Source: JABMRP01 sp964444795 (GTDB taxonomy: Bacteria; Planctomycetota; Planctomycetia; Pirellulales; Thermoguttaceae). Taken from it: DNA of 64,000 bases. The notes under the pieces were generated by a model, which saw only the letters and a list, made by a program, of their open reading frames with translations, made no database searches and was not told where the DNA came from. The stretch covers positions 62,001 through 126,000 of the forward strand of contig CAYUIQ010000001.1 of assembly GCA_964444795.1 (NCBI GenBank), written 5' to 3'. Positions 31,957 through 40,676 of this stretch are shown here, piece by piece. Made by a program: the position numbers and the translations under genes. Each line of letters opens with the position of its first letter. Position 1 is the first letter of the stretch.

Positions 31957-33279
31957 ATGCCAACGACCGATTCCCACGACGTCTTCGGCGACGCGATCAA
32001 GCGTCTGGACCGCGCATTCGGGTACGCGCGGATCGACGAAGAGGCGTTGGAGAAACTCAAGCACCCCAAAGCGATTCTCCAAGTCTCCATCCCCCTGCGA
32101 ATGGACGACGGTTCGCTGCGGATCTTCGACGGATATCGGGTCCGCCACGACGATACGCGCGGGCCGACCAAGGGCGGCATCCGCTATCATCCCAACGTGA
32201 ACCTCGATGAAGTCATGGCTCTGGCGTTCTGGATGACGATCAAGTGCGCCGTGGTCGGAATTCCTTACGGCGGCGCCAAAGGGGGAGTCACGGTCAATCC
32301 TAAGGAGCTTTCCCGGCTCGAACTGGAACGGCTCTCGCGCGGCTTCATCCGCCAGATGGCCGACTTCCTCGGCCCCGACACCGACATTCCGGCGCCCGAC
32401 GTCTACACCAACCCCATGGTGATGGGCTGGATGATGGACGAATACTCGAAGATCGCTCGCCGTCACACGCCGGCCGTGATCACGGGCAAGCCCGTCGAAC
32501 TCGGCGGTAGCCTCGGACGTGACGACGCCACCGGCCGCGGAGCATTTTACTGCATCCGAGAGTTGGAGAAACGCAAGGGTTGGAAGCCCGAGGAGGTCCG
32601 CGTAGCGGTACAGGGTTTCGGCAACGCCGGCCAGGCGCTTGCCAAACTCTTGCACGAGGCGCGGTACAAGATCGTCGCGGTCAGCGATTCCACGGGCGGA
32701 ATCTACGAGCCCGCTGGATTCGACGTTCCCAGTCTCGTCCGATTCAAGAATGAGTCGCGCAAGCTCAAGGCCGTCTATTGTCGCGACTCGGTGTGCGAGG
32801 TGATCGACGCCCGGCAGATAACCAACGAGGAATTGTTGACTCTGGACGTCGATCTGCTGGTTCCCGCCGCGTTGGAAAACCAGATTACGGCCGAGAACGT
32901 CGAGCGAATCCAGGCCCCGGTGATCGTCGAGTTGGCCAACGGCCCGACGAGCAGCGAAGCCGACAAGATCCTCAGCGATCGCCATACGCTCGTCGTGCCC
33001 GATGTGCTGGCCAACGCCGGCGGCGTGGCCGTCAGCTATTTCGAGTGGACTCAGAACAAACAGGGCTTCTATTGGACACTGGAAGAAGTCCACCAGCGAC
33101 TGGCCGCCATCATGACCCGCGAGTTCAACTCCGTCTACGATTTCGCGGACGAACACGGGATCGACATGCGCACGGCCGCGTACGCCCACGCCCTGAACCG
33201 TATCGGCACCTCAATCGAGGCACTCGGCACGCAGCACTATTTCAATGAGCAAACACCGCCCGCGCGGCCGTCCACTTGA
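31957..33279 (+). CDS. Glu/Leu/Phe/Val-family amino-acid dehydrogenase (glutamate dehydrogenase-like)
   Basis: The 440-residue cytoplasmic enzyme oxidatively deaminates glutamate or runs the reverse reaction. It has the substrate-binding segment DDTRGPTKGGIRYHPNVNLD, the active-site lysine motif IPYGGAKGGVTVNPKELS, and the aspartate region PAPDVYTNPMVMGWMMDEYS. The NAD(P) fold is VAVQGFGNAGQALAKLLHEA and the C-terminal signature is VVPDVLANAGGVAVSYFEW. Length and motifs match hexameric GDH. AGGAG lies six bases before the ATG at 31957; upstream in-frame ATGs fall inside the phosphatase gene. Coenzyme preference cannot be read with certainty. Confidence 0.93.
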   Translation: MPTTDSHDVFGDAIKRLDRAFGYARIDEEALEKLKHPKAILQVSIPLRMDDGSLRIFDGYRVRHDDTRGPTKGGIRYHPNVNLDEVMALAFWMTIKCAVVGIPYGGAKGGVTVNPKELSRLELERLSRGFIRQMADFLGPDTDIPAPDVYTNPMVMGWMMDEYSKIARRHTPAVITGKPVELGGSLGRDDATGRGAFYCIRELEKRKGWKPEEVRVAVQGFGNAGQALAKLLHEARYKIVAVSDSTGGIYEPAGFDVPSLVRFKNESRKLKAVYCRDSVCEVIDARQITNEELLTLDVDLLVPAALENQITAENVERIQAPVIVELANGPTSSEADKILSDRHTLVVPDVLANAGGVAVSYFEWTQNKQGFYWTLEEVHQRLAAIMTREFNSVYDFADEHGIDMRTAAYAHALNRIGTSIEALGTQHYFNEQTPPARPST

Positions 33280-33347
33280 CGCCTCTCGCGGGGCGGGGAA
33301 TGCGCCGCGATGGACTGCGGCAGACCGATCGTATCTCGCGGTCTTGC

Positions 33348-33778
33348 CTATTCGTAGATCTTCTTCATCTGCCAGACGTCGAGCGATTCCAGCACGGCGT
33401 CTTGGCCTTGGGAGCGGTCCGAATTCTCCCTTGGCGCTTGCTTTGATGCTGTAATTCTCGTGCATCCAATAGTCTCGATACCAACGGCATGGGTGAAAAC
33501 CGTCGCTCAGCCCTTTCATCTTTGTGTCCATGAAACCGCGCAAACGGTCGAGATCCTGCCGGTACGAAGCGTCTTCGGCAACGTTATGCTTAGCGTAGGG
33601 GTCCGGCGTGTTGATGCAGATGTCCGACGAGCCGCTTTTCACACGGTCCGGATAACGAACAAGCATCGGGATCCGGGCCGCTTCGTCGTAGAAAGTCAGT
33701 TTGAACATCCGGCTCTGGGAGCCGAATATCTCACCATGATCGAACGCGAATATGACGATCGTGTTGTCGGGCAATCCG
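33348..33778 (-). pseudogene. C-terminal remnant of a sulfatase, frameshifted
   Basis: Reading the minus strand from just after the PEP-CTERM stop, the sequence encodes the second half of an arylsulfatase: LPDNTIVIFAFDHGEIFGSQ, then MFKLTFYDEAARIPMLVRYP, DPYAKHNVAEDASYRQDLDR and CRWYRDYWMHEN. After WMHEN the frame must shift by one base to give the natural ending DRSQGQDAVLESLDVWQMKK IYE and a TAG at 33348-33350. The whole catalytic N-terminal half, with the formylglycine site, is missing. The fragment starts within a few bases of the stop codon of the PEP-CTERM gene, so an insertion or deletion removed the first half. Confidence 0.75.
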
Positions 33779-36457
33779 CTATCGCCAGCGTCTCCGCATG
33801 CCGGCCAGGGCAAGTCCCAGCAGGCCGAGGGCCGCCAAGAGGAAGGTGGAGGGCTCCGGCACGGCCGCCGACGAACCGGCCGTGATGCCCGAGAGGAACA
33901 GGTCGTTGCCGACGATATCCAAAGTGGCCCCCGAGGTGGTCCACCCCTGCGGCGCGTTGTAGGTCGGCAGGCTCGTTATGCCCGCGAAGCCGTCACCGGA
34001 CGTGGCAATGAGGAACTCGTCGGTGGCGAGGATGTTACGCGTCAGGCCGGCGTTGGCCAACGTGATCGACCAATCGCCGCCGAGGGCCAACGTATCGGTC
34101 ATGAGATAATCCCATCCCGTGCCCGCGCCGGTGCCTTTAGCGCCGCCGACGTCGTCCGGGTCGGCGATCTCCAGCTCGAAGAAACCCCCGGCCGCGAGGC
34201 TCAGATTGCCGGCGTCCAATGCCCCGATACCGACGCCGGGTGCAACGCCGCCGAGAACGTTGACCGTGCCGTTGCCGGTCACCTGGCCGCTGCCGCCGAG
34301 GACGCCGTTGACGGTGACCGCGTTGCCGCTGGTGTTCAGCGTGGCGTTGATCGTCAGGTCGGGGAAGGTCATGGGAGCGTTGAGCTTCACGGTGCCCGAG
34401 TCGACGGCCACTTCCGGCGTGTTGACAAATGCGGCGGAGGCGTTCAATTCGATCGTGCCGCTGGGGATCTGGGTAGCACGCTGGTTCGTGCCCCGCACGC
34501 CGGTCAGCGCCGTGGTGCTGCCCAGCCGGATCGCCGCGGTCCCGCCGCCGTCGACGGTGGCATTGATCTTCATCGAACCGGAGCCGGCGTCGGGGGAACC
34601 GAAGTTGGCGATGCCGATCGACAAAGCGCCCGCTTCCGCAATAACTTGTCCCGGGTCGGCGACGTTGCCCAGGGTCATCCCCTTGTGGCTGGAGCCGTAG
34701 TTGATGAAGTACTTGCCGTCGCCGAGGGTCAGATCCTCGTCGAGTGTGAAGAAGTTGTTGTTGTTGCTGGACACCACAAGGTTGGAAGCGGTGAGCAGTT
34801 GCATCATCACCGGGTTGGGCGTGCCGCTCGTAGCGCCGGTGAAGTCATAACCGCCGCCGCGGCTCTCCAGATAAACGACCGGGGTCGCGCTGTTGACGAT
34901 CAGGTTGGTCCCGGACGTCAACTGTTCCAGAATGGACTCCTCGCCGGTGTTCACGCTCACGGATGCATTGTCGTTCAGAACGATCACCGTGTTGGCGTCG
35001 GGCACAAGCTGCGATGTCGGGAGTTTCACCATCGCGTCGCCGTGCAACTCCAGGCGCCCCTTAATATCCGGCGCGGCGTTATTGCCGATCGAAAGACTGC
35101 CGTCATGCACGTGAACCGCCTGGGCGGCAGTCACGGCATCAAGGTCGAAAGTCACGATTGTCCGGTTGAGAGTGCCCTCGTTGTGGAAGTGGAACTCGTT
35201 GGCCGTACCCTTGAGCGATTGTCGCAACGTGATCTCCGACATGCCATACATGCCGATATTGGCCACGCCGGTCGGCGAATCGAACTTTGCCCCCGAGTAC
35301 CGGGATCCCGTCCCGGTCTTGTTGTGTGCCATGGCCACGGCAAGATCGCCGGAAGTAGGCGTGGTGTAGGTGTTGGAACTACTGTAGAAATTTGGCGTGA
35401 ACTGCCCGACAGCCACCCCCTTGTAAACGCTGTTGCCATCGTCGCCGGCGCTGGTTGTGCCGGTGGACGTGGCGCCTTTCCAGAGGATCGCGTCCTGGAC
35501 GCCGGGCGTCAGGCCGAGGTCAGTCTCCGATGGCTCGGGGCCGCCCGTGGGAGCCAGAATGGAATCCGCGACGAGGGTGACGTTCTGGCTGCCACCGCTG
35601 TAAATGGCGCCGTTCATGTTCCCAGCCAGCGCGCTGAAGGCGGAGACGCTGATATCGGCCAACGATGATTGCCCGACCTCGAGATTCAACAGACCGCCAT
35701 TCTCGACCGTGATGGTCGTGGAGGAATCGCCCGCCGCGCCGGCGGATTTGGCGTTGTAGGTCGATGCCGCGCCAACTGTGATCGTCGGGGCAACAACGGT
35801 GCCGTTGAAATTGGCCGTCACCGTGCTCCCGGAGGCGATGCCCGAAAAGGTCACGTTTAAGCCGCCGTTGAACGTGAACGTATCACTGCCGACGCCGTCG
35901 CCGAAGTTCCAACTGTTCGATTTGGTCTGCAATTCATTTGCAAGCGTCACATTGCGATTGAAGGAATGAGTACCGCCACACTTTCTCCATTGGGTAATCG
36001 TATCGCTGCCGATCAGGTCGACGTCGTACGTGGTGTTGCTCGAGTTGTTATTGCCGTTGTTGTTACCCGAACTCGTGTTGATGTCGAGCGTGCGAAAGCT
36101 CAACGTCGTACCGGGGTCGCCTTGAATCTTGAAGTGACTGCTTCCCCAGATGTCCAGATCCTGAGCCACGCCGTTCGTTCCAAACAAATTGATGGTATAC
36201 GGATTACTGCTCGTGCCATCCTTATTGATGAACCGGGCGTCGGTGGAGCCATTTGGCACGCCCGCGTTCCAATTACCTGGCTGGTCCCATCCTGAGGTGC
36301 CGGTTCCATCACCGATCCACTCGGTCTGCCCGAAGGCGGTTCCGGTCGTTACTAGTGCGAAACATGCCGGCAGCAAAAGCGAGAGTCCCACGGCACGCGC
36401 GAGTTCAGTTCCGAAAGAAGGGCGAAGGGCCCTGGCATGGATTGTCGTACACCGCAT
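33779..36457 (-). CDS. PEP-CTERM autotransporter-like beta-strand repeat protein
   Basis: The 892-residue precursor has a long signal peptide (hydrophobic core ARAVGLSLLLPACFALVTTG) and a mature start at TEWIGDGTGTSGWDQPGNWN. This sequence is typical of proteins with autotransporter-associated beta-strand repeats. The body is rich in Asn, Gly, Ser and Thr with short strands (VDLIGSDTITQW, TITVGAASTYNAKSAG, LNASAAFVNTPEVAVDSGT) and ends in VNGVLGGSGQVTGNGTVNVL, a typical repeat closure. The C-terminus is a PEP-CTERM signal: VPEPST, a hydrophobic stretch and GMRRRWR. It should be sorted to the surface by an exosortase. The ATG at 36457 has a perfect GGAGGT site seven bases upstream. A sulfatase remnant abuts its 3' end. 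Confidence 0.84.
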   Translation of the reverse strand: MRCTTIHARALRPSFGTELARAVGLSLLLPACFALVTTGTAFGQTEWIGDGTGTSGWDQPGNWNAGVPNGSTDARFINKDGTSSNPYTINLFGTNGVAQDLDIWGSSHFKIQGDPGTTLSFRTLDINTSSGNNNGNNNSSNTTYDVDLIGSDTITQWRKCGGTHSFNRNVTLANELQTKSNSWNFGDGVGSDTFTFNGGLNVTFSGIASGSTVTANFNGTVVAPTITVGAASTYNAKSAGAAGDSSTTITVENGGLLNLEVGQSSLADISVSAFSALAGNMNGAIYSGGSQNVTLVADSILAPTGGPEPSETDLGLTPGVQDAILWKGATSTGTTSAGDDGNSVYKGVAVGQFTPNFYSSSNTYTTPTSGDLAVAMAHNKTGTGSRYSGAKFDSPTGVANIGMYGMSEITLRQSLKGTANEFHFHNEGTLNRTIVTFDLDAVTAAQAVHVHDGSLSIGNNAAPDIKGRLELHGDAMVKLPTSQLVPDANTVIVLNDNASVSVNTGEESILEQLTSGTNLIVNSATPVVYLESRGGGYDFTGATSGTPNPVMMQLLTASNLVVSSNNNNFFTLDEDLTLGDGKYFINYGSSHKGMTLGNVADPGQVIAEAGALSIGIANFGSPDAGSGSMKINATVDGGGTAAIRLGSTTALTGVRGTNQRATQIPSGTIELNASAAFVNTPEVAVDSGTVKLNAPMTFPDLTINATLNTSGNAVTVNGVLGGSGQVTGNGTVNVLGGVAPGVGIGALDAGNLSLAAGGFFELEIADPDDVGGAKGTGAGTGWDYLMTDTLALGGDWSITLANAGLTRNILATDEFLIATSGDGFAGITSLPTYNAPQGWTTSGATLDIVGNDLFLSGITAGSSAAVPEPSTFLLAALGLLGLALAGMRRRWR

Positions 36458-36896
36458 GAGAGTTACCTCCGAGATAGACACCAGCGCATGGATTGACGCC
36501 GCCGGTCACTTACGGCAGCGCCGCTTGAAATTCTCTTCCCGGTTCGTGAAACAACCGAACCCCCGATGATGGCAGGGGACCAACTCCAACGGACCGCCAA
36601 CAGCCTGAAGAGGATCCGCGAGTCGCCTTGATGGCCCCCGACCTACGTGTTTCCATGTTATCATCGTGTCATGCGAGAAACCAGTTTTTTGGGGAAAAAG
36701 AGAAAAAAACCCAAATCCACTCCGCCGGGGGTTTTCGGAGCCGATTCAATGTCGTCATCTCGTGTGGCATTTATGGAAATCCGGCGCCGCCGGCGCGAAA
36801 GAGCGGTGAGCAACGAGCACATTCTATTTTCGTGTGGACAGACGCCGCAACTCGTTGCGCAGCAGATAGTTAGATGCCCCCTGGCCGGCACTCCCT
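36458..36896. other. Intergenic region upstream of the PEP-CTERM gene (439 bp)
   Basis: Contains the ribosome binding site GGAGGT for the minus-strand gene and homopolymer-rich segments (GTTTTTTGGGGAAAAAGAG near 36685-36703). It also has the dispersed hairpin core GCAACTCGTTGC at 36847-36858, also found in the terminator after pap. It should include the promoter of the PEP-CTERM gene on the minus strand and the 3' flank of the gene at 36897. No convincing gene is seen. Confidence 0.45.
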
Positions 36897-37568
36897 CTAC
36901 TTCGCCCCTTGCAGCGTGAACGTGAACTCATACGCCCCCTTCCGCTTCAGTTGATATTCGTCCATCGTGATGGCCGTGCCGCAACTGCCGTTGCCGAGGC
37001 CCTGTTGGGCGTGGTCGAGCGAAAGGACGATTTGGGGGATGGGGCGAAGTTCGTCCAATCGCCACGCATCGTCAAGCTGCTCGGTCGTGTAGTGCAAGGC
37101 CTTGGCGGCTGAGCGCGTCGCCTCCAGGGCCGATTTCTCGTCCGCGTACACCATCCCGGTGCAGTGCGAAGGCTTACGGTTGCGATGGAGCACATGATGG
37201 TTTTCCCAATCGAAGATCGGCGCCGGGTCCAACAGATCGGGAACCGCGAAACGCCGTTCGATTATGTTCCGTTCGAGATCGCGAGGGTCGACTTCCGCAA
37301 CCGGCTTGGCCACGGATGGCGACTCGGACGGCTTCGCGGCGGGATTCCCCTCGGGCTTCTTCTCGTCGCCCGCCGCAAAGTCACCCTCCTTGGAGTAGGG
37401 GTTGTCGTCGCCCGGCTTCTCGGCCTCCGCGTCCTTCTTGGTCGGGTCGGCAGCCACCGACGGGGTCGCACCCAGCAGGGCTGCCATACCGATCAGGACG
37501 GCCCAACCGAGCGCTGCGGTAATGACCAAACGGACAGAAGATAATGGAAGTGCGTTCACGGTTCTCAT
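36897..37568 (-). CDS. Small secreted protein ending in the beta-galactosidase domain-5 tip
   Basis: The 223-residue protein has a signal peptide (MRTVNALPLSSVRLVITAAL, then GWAVLIGMAALLGATPSVAA). A low-complexity Lys/Glu/Pro segment (about 45-100) and a short hydrophilic region come next. The last about 70 residues match the end of GH2 beta-galactosidases: ALHYTTEQLDDAWRLDELRP, then IPQIVLSLDHAQQGLGNGSC and DEYQLKRKGAYEFTFTLQ. That is the C-terminal strand bundle of domain 5, where LacZ has the motif G(I/L)GGDNSWG. The catalytic barrel and all other GH2 domains are absent. It may be a carbohydrate-binding fragment or a domain relic put behind a new signal peptide. The start at 37568 was chosen for its signal peptide and nearby GGAG; upstream sequence in frame has no such feature. 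Confidence 0.65.
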   Translation of the reverse strand: MRTVNALPLSSVRLVITAALGWAVLIGMAALLGATPSVAADPTKKDAEAEKPGDDNPYSKEGDFAAGDEKKPEGNPAAKPSESPSVAKPVAEVDPRDLERNIIERRFAVPDLLDPAPIFDWENHHVLHRNRKPSHCTGMVYADEKSALEATRSAAKALHYTTEQLDDAWRLDELRPIPQIVLSLDHAQQGLGNGSCGTAITMDEYQLKRKGAYEFTFTLQGAK

Positions 37569-38035
37569 CTCCGAGGGCTGTCTAGAATACCGCTGTTGGG
37601 GAGGTTTGTCAAAATACCCGCGGCCATGTGGTCGACAAAACTCTTCCTCGTTGCCAATGATAAAAGGTCGCATTCTGTTGGCCTTCGACTCCGTTTTGAT
37701 CTCGGTTGCCGCGGGGCCCAGTTCCCGCAACGCCCCCCCCTTTCGTGGTGGTTTGTGCGGTTCCGCCGAGCCGTTCTGTTCGCATCGACTTTTCCCTTGG
37801 ATCATGCTCGCGGACCGTGGAAATGGACGGTTGAGCGGCTGGCGGGATCCCGCTGCCACCGCAGGACACCGTAAAGACGCGGACGCACGGACGGAACGGA
37901 CTGGAAAAGCGCCTCGCGTCCTGGTAGACTCGTCGCATCAAGCCCGTACCGCGGACGGAGACAATCTCTCGGCTTTCCGCCGTACGGGCGGAGTCGGCGG
38001 GGAGAGAGAATCGCGGCAGCAACGGAGTACTCGTC
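37569..38035. promoter_or_regulatory. Divergent intergenic region (467 bp)
   Basis: This region lies between the small secreted protein gene (minus) and the response-regulator operon (plus) and must hold both promoters. It includes a GC-rich imperfect palindrome, GTTGCCGCGGGG to CCCGCAAC (37705-37731), followed by a C-run. ACGGAG precedes the response-regulator start. I find no protein-like frame. Confidence 0.45.
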
Positions 38036-38467
38036 ATGGCAAGAGAGAAAGTGTTGCTAGTAGATGATGAACTGGAATTCACCGAGATCCTCTCCCAGCG
38101 GATGGAAACCAGAGGCGTCGACGTCGACACCGCGGCGAGCGGACGCGAGGCCCTGGAGAAGGCCACGGGCAAATCCTACGATGCCATTGTCCTCGATCTC
38201 TCCATGCCGGAAATGGACGGGATTGAAACCCTGAAACATCTTCTCAAGATGAACCCGGACCTGCAAGTCATTCTCTTGACGGGATACGCCACGCTTCAAA
38301 AGGGAATTGAGGCCACCAAGCTGGGGGCCATGGATTTTCTGGAAAAGCCGGCGGAGATCCAGAAGCTGATGGAGAAGATCCAACAGGCCAAAGCGAACAG
38401 GATGCTTCTCGTTGAAAAGCGAGCGGAAGAAAAGATCAAGGGCATACTGGAGACCAAATCGTGGTAA
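38036..38467 (+). CDS. Single-domain response regulator (CheY-like receiver)
   Basis: The 143-residue protein has a receiver domain at residues 4-120. The acidic pocket is D10/D11, the phosphoacceptor is D54 in AIVLDLSMPEMDGIETL, T82 is in VILLTGYATLQKG, and K104 is in DFLEKPAE. After the receiver comes only a charged helix (KANRMLLVEKRAEEKIKGIL), so there is no DNA-binding or enzymatic output. Output is probably by protein contact. It begins a three-gene operon with a CBS protein 27 bases later and an SLC13 transporter, and both neighbours are candidate targets. No cognate histidine kinase is adjacent. The gene is less GC-rich than its neighbourhood. Confidence 0.9.
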   Translation: MAREKVLLVDDELEFTEILSQRMETRGVDVDTAASGREALEKATGKSYDAIVLDLSMPEMDGIETLKHLLKMNPDLQVILLTGYATLQKGIEATKLGAMDFLEKPAEIQKLMEKIQQAKANRMLLVEKRAEEKIKGILETKSW

Positions 38468-38494
38468 TGCCTCCTAAAGGAGAGCGGGACTCAT

Positions 38495-39022
38495 ATGAAT
38501 AAGAAGCTCGTCGCGGACATCATGGTCCCTCTCAAAGAGTATCCTTGCATACCGGAGACGCTTGACCTCCGCGGTGCTATCGCGGAGATGGCAGTACAGA
38601 TTCTCAGGGAGGGGCGGGCGACGGCTCCTCGGGTGGCTCTTGTTTTCGACGAGAGCCTGGGCGAACTCCTCGGTATGCTCCGCCGCCGTGACATCATGCG
38701 GGGACTGGAGCCGAGGTTCATGCGTAGCGGGTCGCTGCAATACCAGCGAAAAGTCTTCGACGTGGAAATCGACCCAAATCTCGCCGAACTCTCCTATGAT
38801 AAGACCGTTGCGGGCATTCGCAAACGGGCCGGCCGTCTGGTCAGGGAGTTTATGATCCCCATCAAGGCGACCATCCGCCATGACGACCATATCATGAAGG
38901 CCATCAACGAAATGGTTGACCAGAATACCAGCCTGCTTCCGGTGCTCAAAGACAATCGGGTCGTCGGCGTTGTCCGCTCGGTGGATCTGCTGAGCGAACT
39001 TGCCCTTGTCATGAGTTCTTAA
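38495..39022 (+). CDS. CBS-domain pair protein
   Basis: The 175-residue protein holds two CBS motifs, about residues 5-70 (VADIMVPLKEYPCIPETLDL, LLGMLRRRDIMRGLEPRF) and about 115-172 (VREFMIPIKATIRHDDHIMK, SLLPVLKDNRVVGVVRSVDL). CBS pairs bind adenosyl nucleotides and usually control an attached or neighbouring transporter or enzyme. A strong ribosome binding site, AAGGAGAG, precedes the ATG. It is sandwiched between a stand-alone response regulator and an SLC13 anion transporter. I infer that the three form a regulated transport unit, with the CBS protein sensing energy charge. Confidence 0.86.
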   Translation: MNKKLVADIMVPLKEYPCIPETLDLRGAIAEMAVQILREGRATAPRVALVFDESLGELLGMLRRRDIMRGLEPRFMRSGSLQYQRKVFDVEIDPNLAELSYDKTVAGIRKRAGRLVREFMIPIKATIRHDDHIMKAINEMVDQNTSLLPVLKDNRVVGVVRSVDLLSELALVMSS

Positions 39023-39062
39023 GAGATGGGTTTCTGCATCTTCTGAGGGAGTTGCCACGAGA

Positions 39063-40661
39063 ATGAACGACCAGAAACGCAACGATAGCGCAGGCACGCC
39101 CCCCGGCGGCGTCCAATTGGTGGGGAAGGCCAAATGGGTCGACGGAAAGAAGTACTTCTGGATGTGCGTGGGGATTGCCCTGTTCTGTATCGTTTACTTC
39201 TGCCCCGACTTCCCCGATGCCGTGGACCCCGACGGAAAACGATTCGATCTGTCGCATCAGGGCAAGGCCGCCTTGGCCCTGTTCCTGCTGACCGCCACCT
39301 GGTGGGTCTTCGAGGTCGTACCGATCGGCGTCACCAGCATCACCGTCGGCGTGATCCAGGTTCTCTTCCTGATCAGGCCGGCGAAGGTTGTGATGGAGCA
39401 GGCGGTGGGTGCGGTGAAACCGAAGGACCTCGTGACAGGACACGTGGCGGAAATCTTGTCGCCCGCGAAGGTCGTTTTCGGGAATTTCATGGATCCGGCG
39501 GTCTGGTTCATCATCGGTTCGATCACCTTCGGGATGGTCTTCTCCAAGACCGGCCTAACCAAGAGAATGGCCTACCGTATGCTGGTTGTGGTCGGCGAGC
39601 GCACCAGCATGATCTACCTCGGCAGCTTTCTGATTACGGCGGCGTTGACCCTGATCATGGCCCATACGGCAGTGGCCGCCACCATCTATCCGCTACTGAT
39701 GGCTATCTATGCCCTCTACACGGAGGAGGAAAGGCCGACCAGATTCGGCAGGGGGCTCTTCATCGGCATGGCTTTCGTCGCCGGCGCGGGCAGCATTATC
39801 ACCTTGCTTGGAGCGGCACGCGGCGCCGTGGCCATCGGATTCTATCGGGAGATTGTCGGAGAAGACATTTCCTTCTTCGAGCTGACGAAGTACATGCTGC
39901 CCGTCGGCTGCGTCATGGTTGTTCTGCTCTGGGCGTACTGCATGATCTTGTTCAAGCCCGAGCAGAAAACGATTCCCGGTCTCCGCGAGCGAGCAAGATT
40001 GCTGCACAAGAAACTCGGCCCGATGTCCCGGACCGAAATCCTTGCTCTGGTGATTATCTTTTCGGCTATCGCCGTGATGAGCATGCGATCGATCTTTCCC
40101 GCGATGGCGGAGAACCTGGATAAGAGCGCCGTCATTCTCGTGGCCACAATTCTCTTCTTCGTTTTCAGAATCCTGACGATCAAGGATCTTGAGAGTATCC
40201 CCTGGAATATCGTCCTTCTGTTTGGCGGAGCCATGAGCATCGGGTTCTGCTTGTGGGAAACGGGGGCTGCCGAGTGGATGGCGATCCAGTGGTTGGTTCT
40301 CTTTGACGAAGCTCCCGGGTTCGTGTTCATCATGGGAACGGCGTTGTTCGTACTGGTCATGACCAACCTGATCATGAACGTTGCCGCCATTGCCATTTCG
40401 CTGCCCGTGGCCCTGGTCCTTGCCCCCTATCTTGGCGTGGCGCCGGAAGTCATTTTGTTCTCTTCGCTGGTCACCGCGGGGATGCCTTTCCTGTTGCTGG
40501 TCGGCGCGGCTCCCAACGCGATTGCCTACGAAAGCCGGCAGTTCTCATCCGGAGAGTTCTTTGTCGCCGGCGTTCCCGCCAGTGTCTTGCTGATGGTCGT
40601 GTTGTCGCTGTTCGTCTGGAAAATTTGGCCTCTGATGGGCATGCCCGTTGTTCTGCAATAG
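39063..40661 (+). CDS. SLC13/DASS-family sodium:dicarboxylate/anion symporter
   Basis: The 532-residue membrane protein has about 12 helices and begins with a hydrophilic N-terminus (about 30 residues). Family signatures include ALFLLTATWWVFEVVPIGVT, FIIGSITFGMVFSKTGLTKR, the discontinuous-helix region LITAALTLIMAHTAVAATIY, and TNLIMNVAAIAISLPVALVL with PFLLLVGAAPNAIAYESRQF near the C-terminus. The last carries a NAIAYESRQF variant of the SNT/NPI sodium-binding site. Substrates in this family are succinate, citrate, sulfate or similar anions; which one cannot be told here. It is the third gene of the response-regulator/CBS operon and converges with the HzsA-related gene, whose stop lies 15 bases away. 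Confidence 0.86.
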   Translation: MNDQKRNDSAGTPPGGVQLVGKAKWVDGKKYFWMCVGIALFCIVYFCPDFPDAVDPDGKRFDLSHQGKAALALFLLTATWWVFEVVPIGVTSITVGVIQVLFLIRPAKVVMEQAVGAVKPKDLVTGHVAEILSPAKVVFGNFMDPAVWFIIGSITFGMVFSKTGLTKRMAYRMLVVVGERTSMIYLGSFLITAALTLIMAHTAVAATIYPLLMAIYALYTEEERPTRFGRGLFIGMAFVAGAGSIITLLGAARGAVAIGFYREIVGEDISFFELTKYMLPVGCVMVVLLWAYCMILFKPEQKTIPGLRERARLLHKKLGPMSRTEILALVIIFSAIAVMSMRSIFPAMAENLDKSAVILVATILFFVFRILTIKDLESIPWNIVLLFGGAMSIGFCLWETGAAEWMAIQWLVLFDEAPGFVFIMGTALFVLVMTNLIMNVAAIAISLPVALVLAPYLGVAPEVILFSSLVTAGMPFLLLVGAAPNAIAYESRQFSSGEFFVAGVPASVLLMVVLSLFVWKIWPLMGMPVVLQ

Positions 40662-40676
40662 CATCGAGGCCGGTGT

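Noticed and set aside
33752..35668. A 638-codon open frame on the plus strand
   Set aside because: It lies antisense inside the PEP-CTERM autotransporter-like gene. Its product is a low-complexity Arg/Gly/Val mix with no domain, which is normal for the opposite strand of GC-rich genes.
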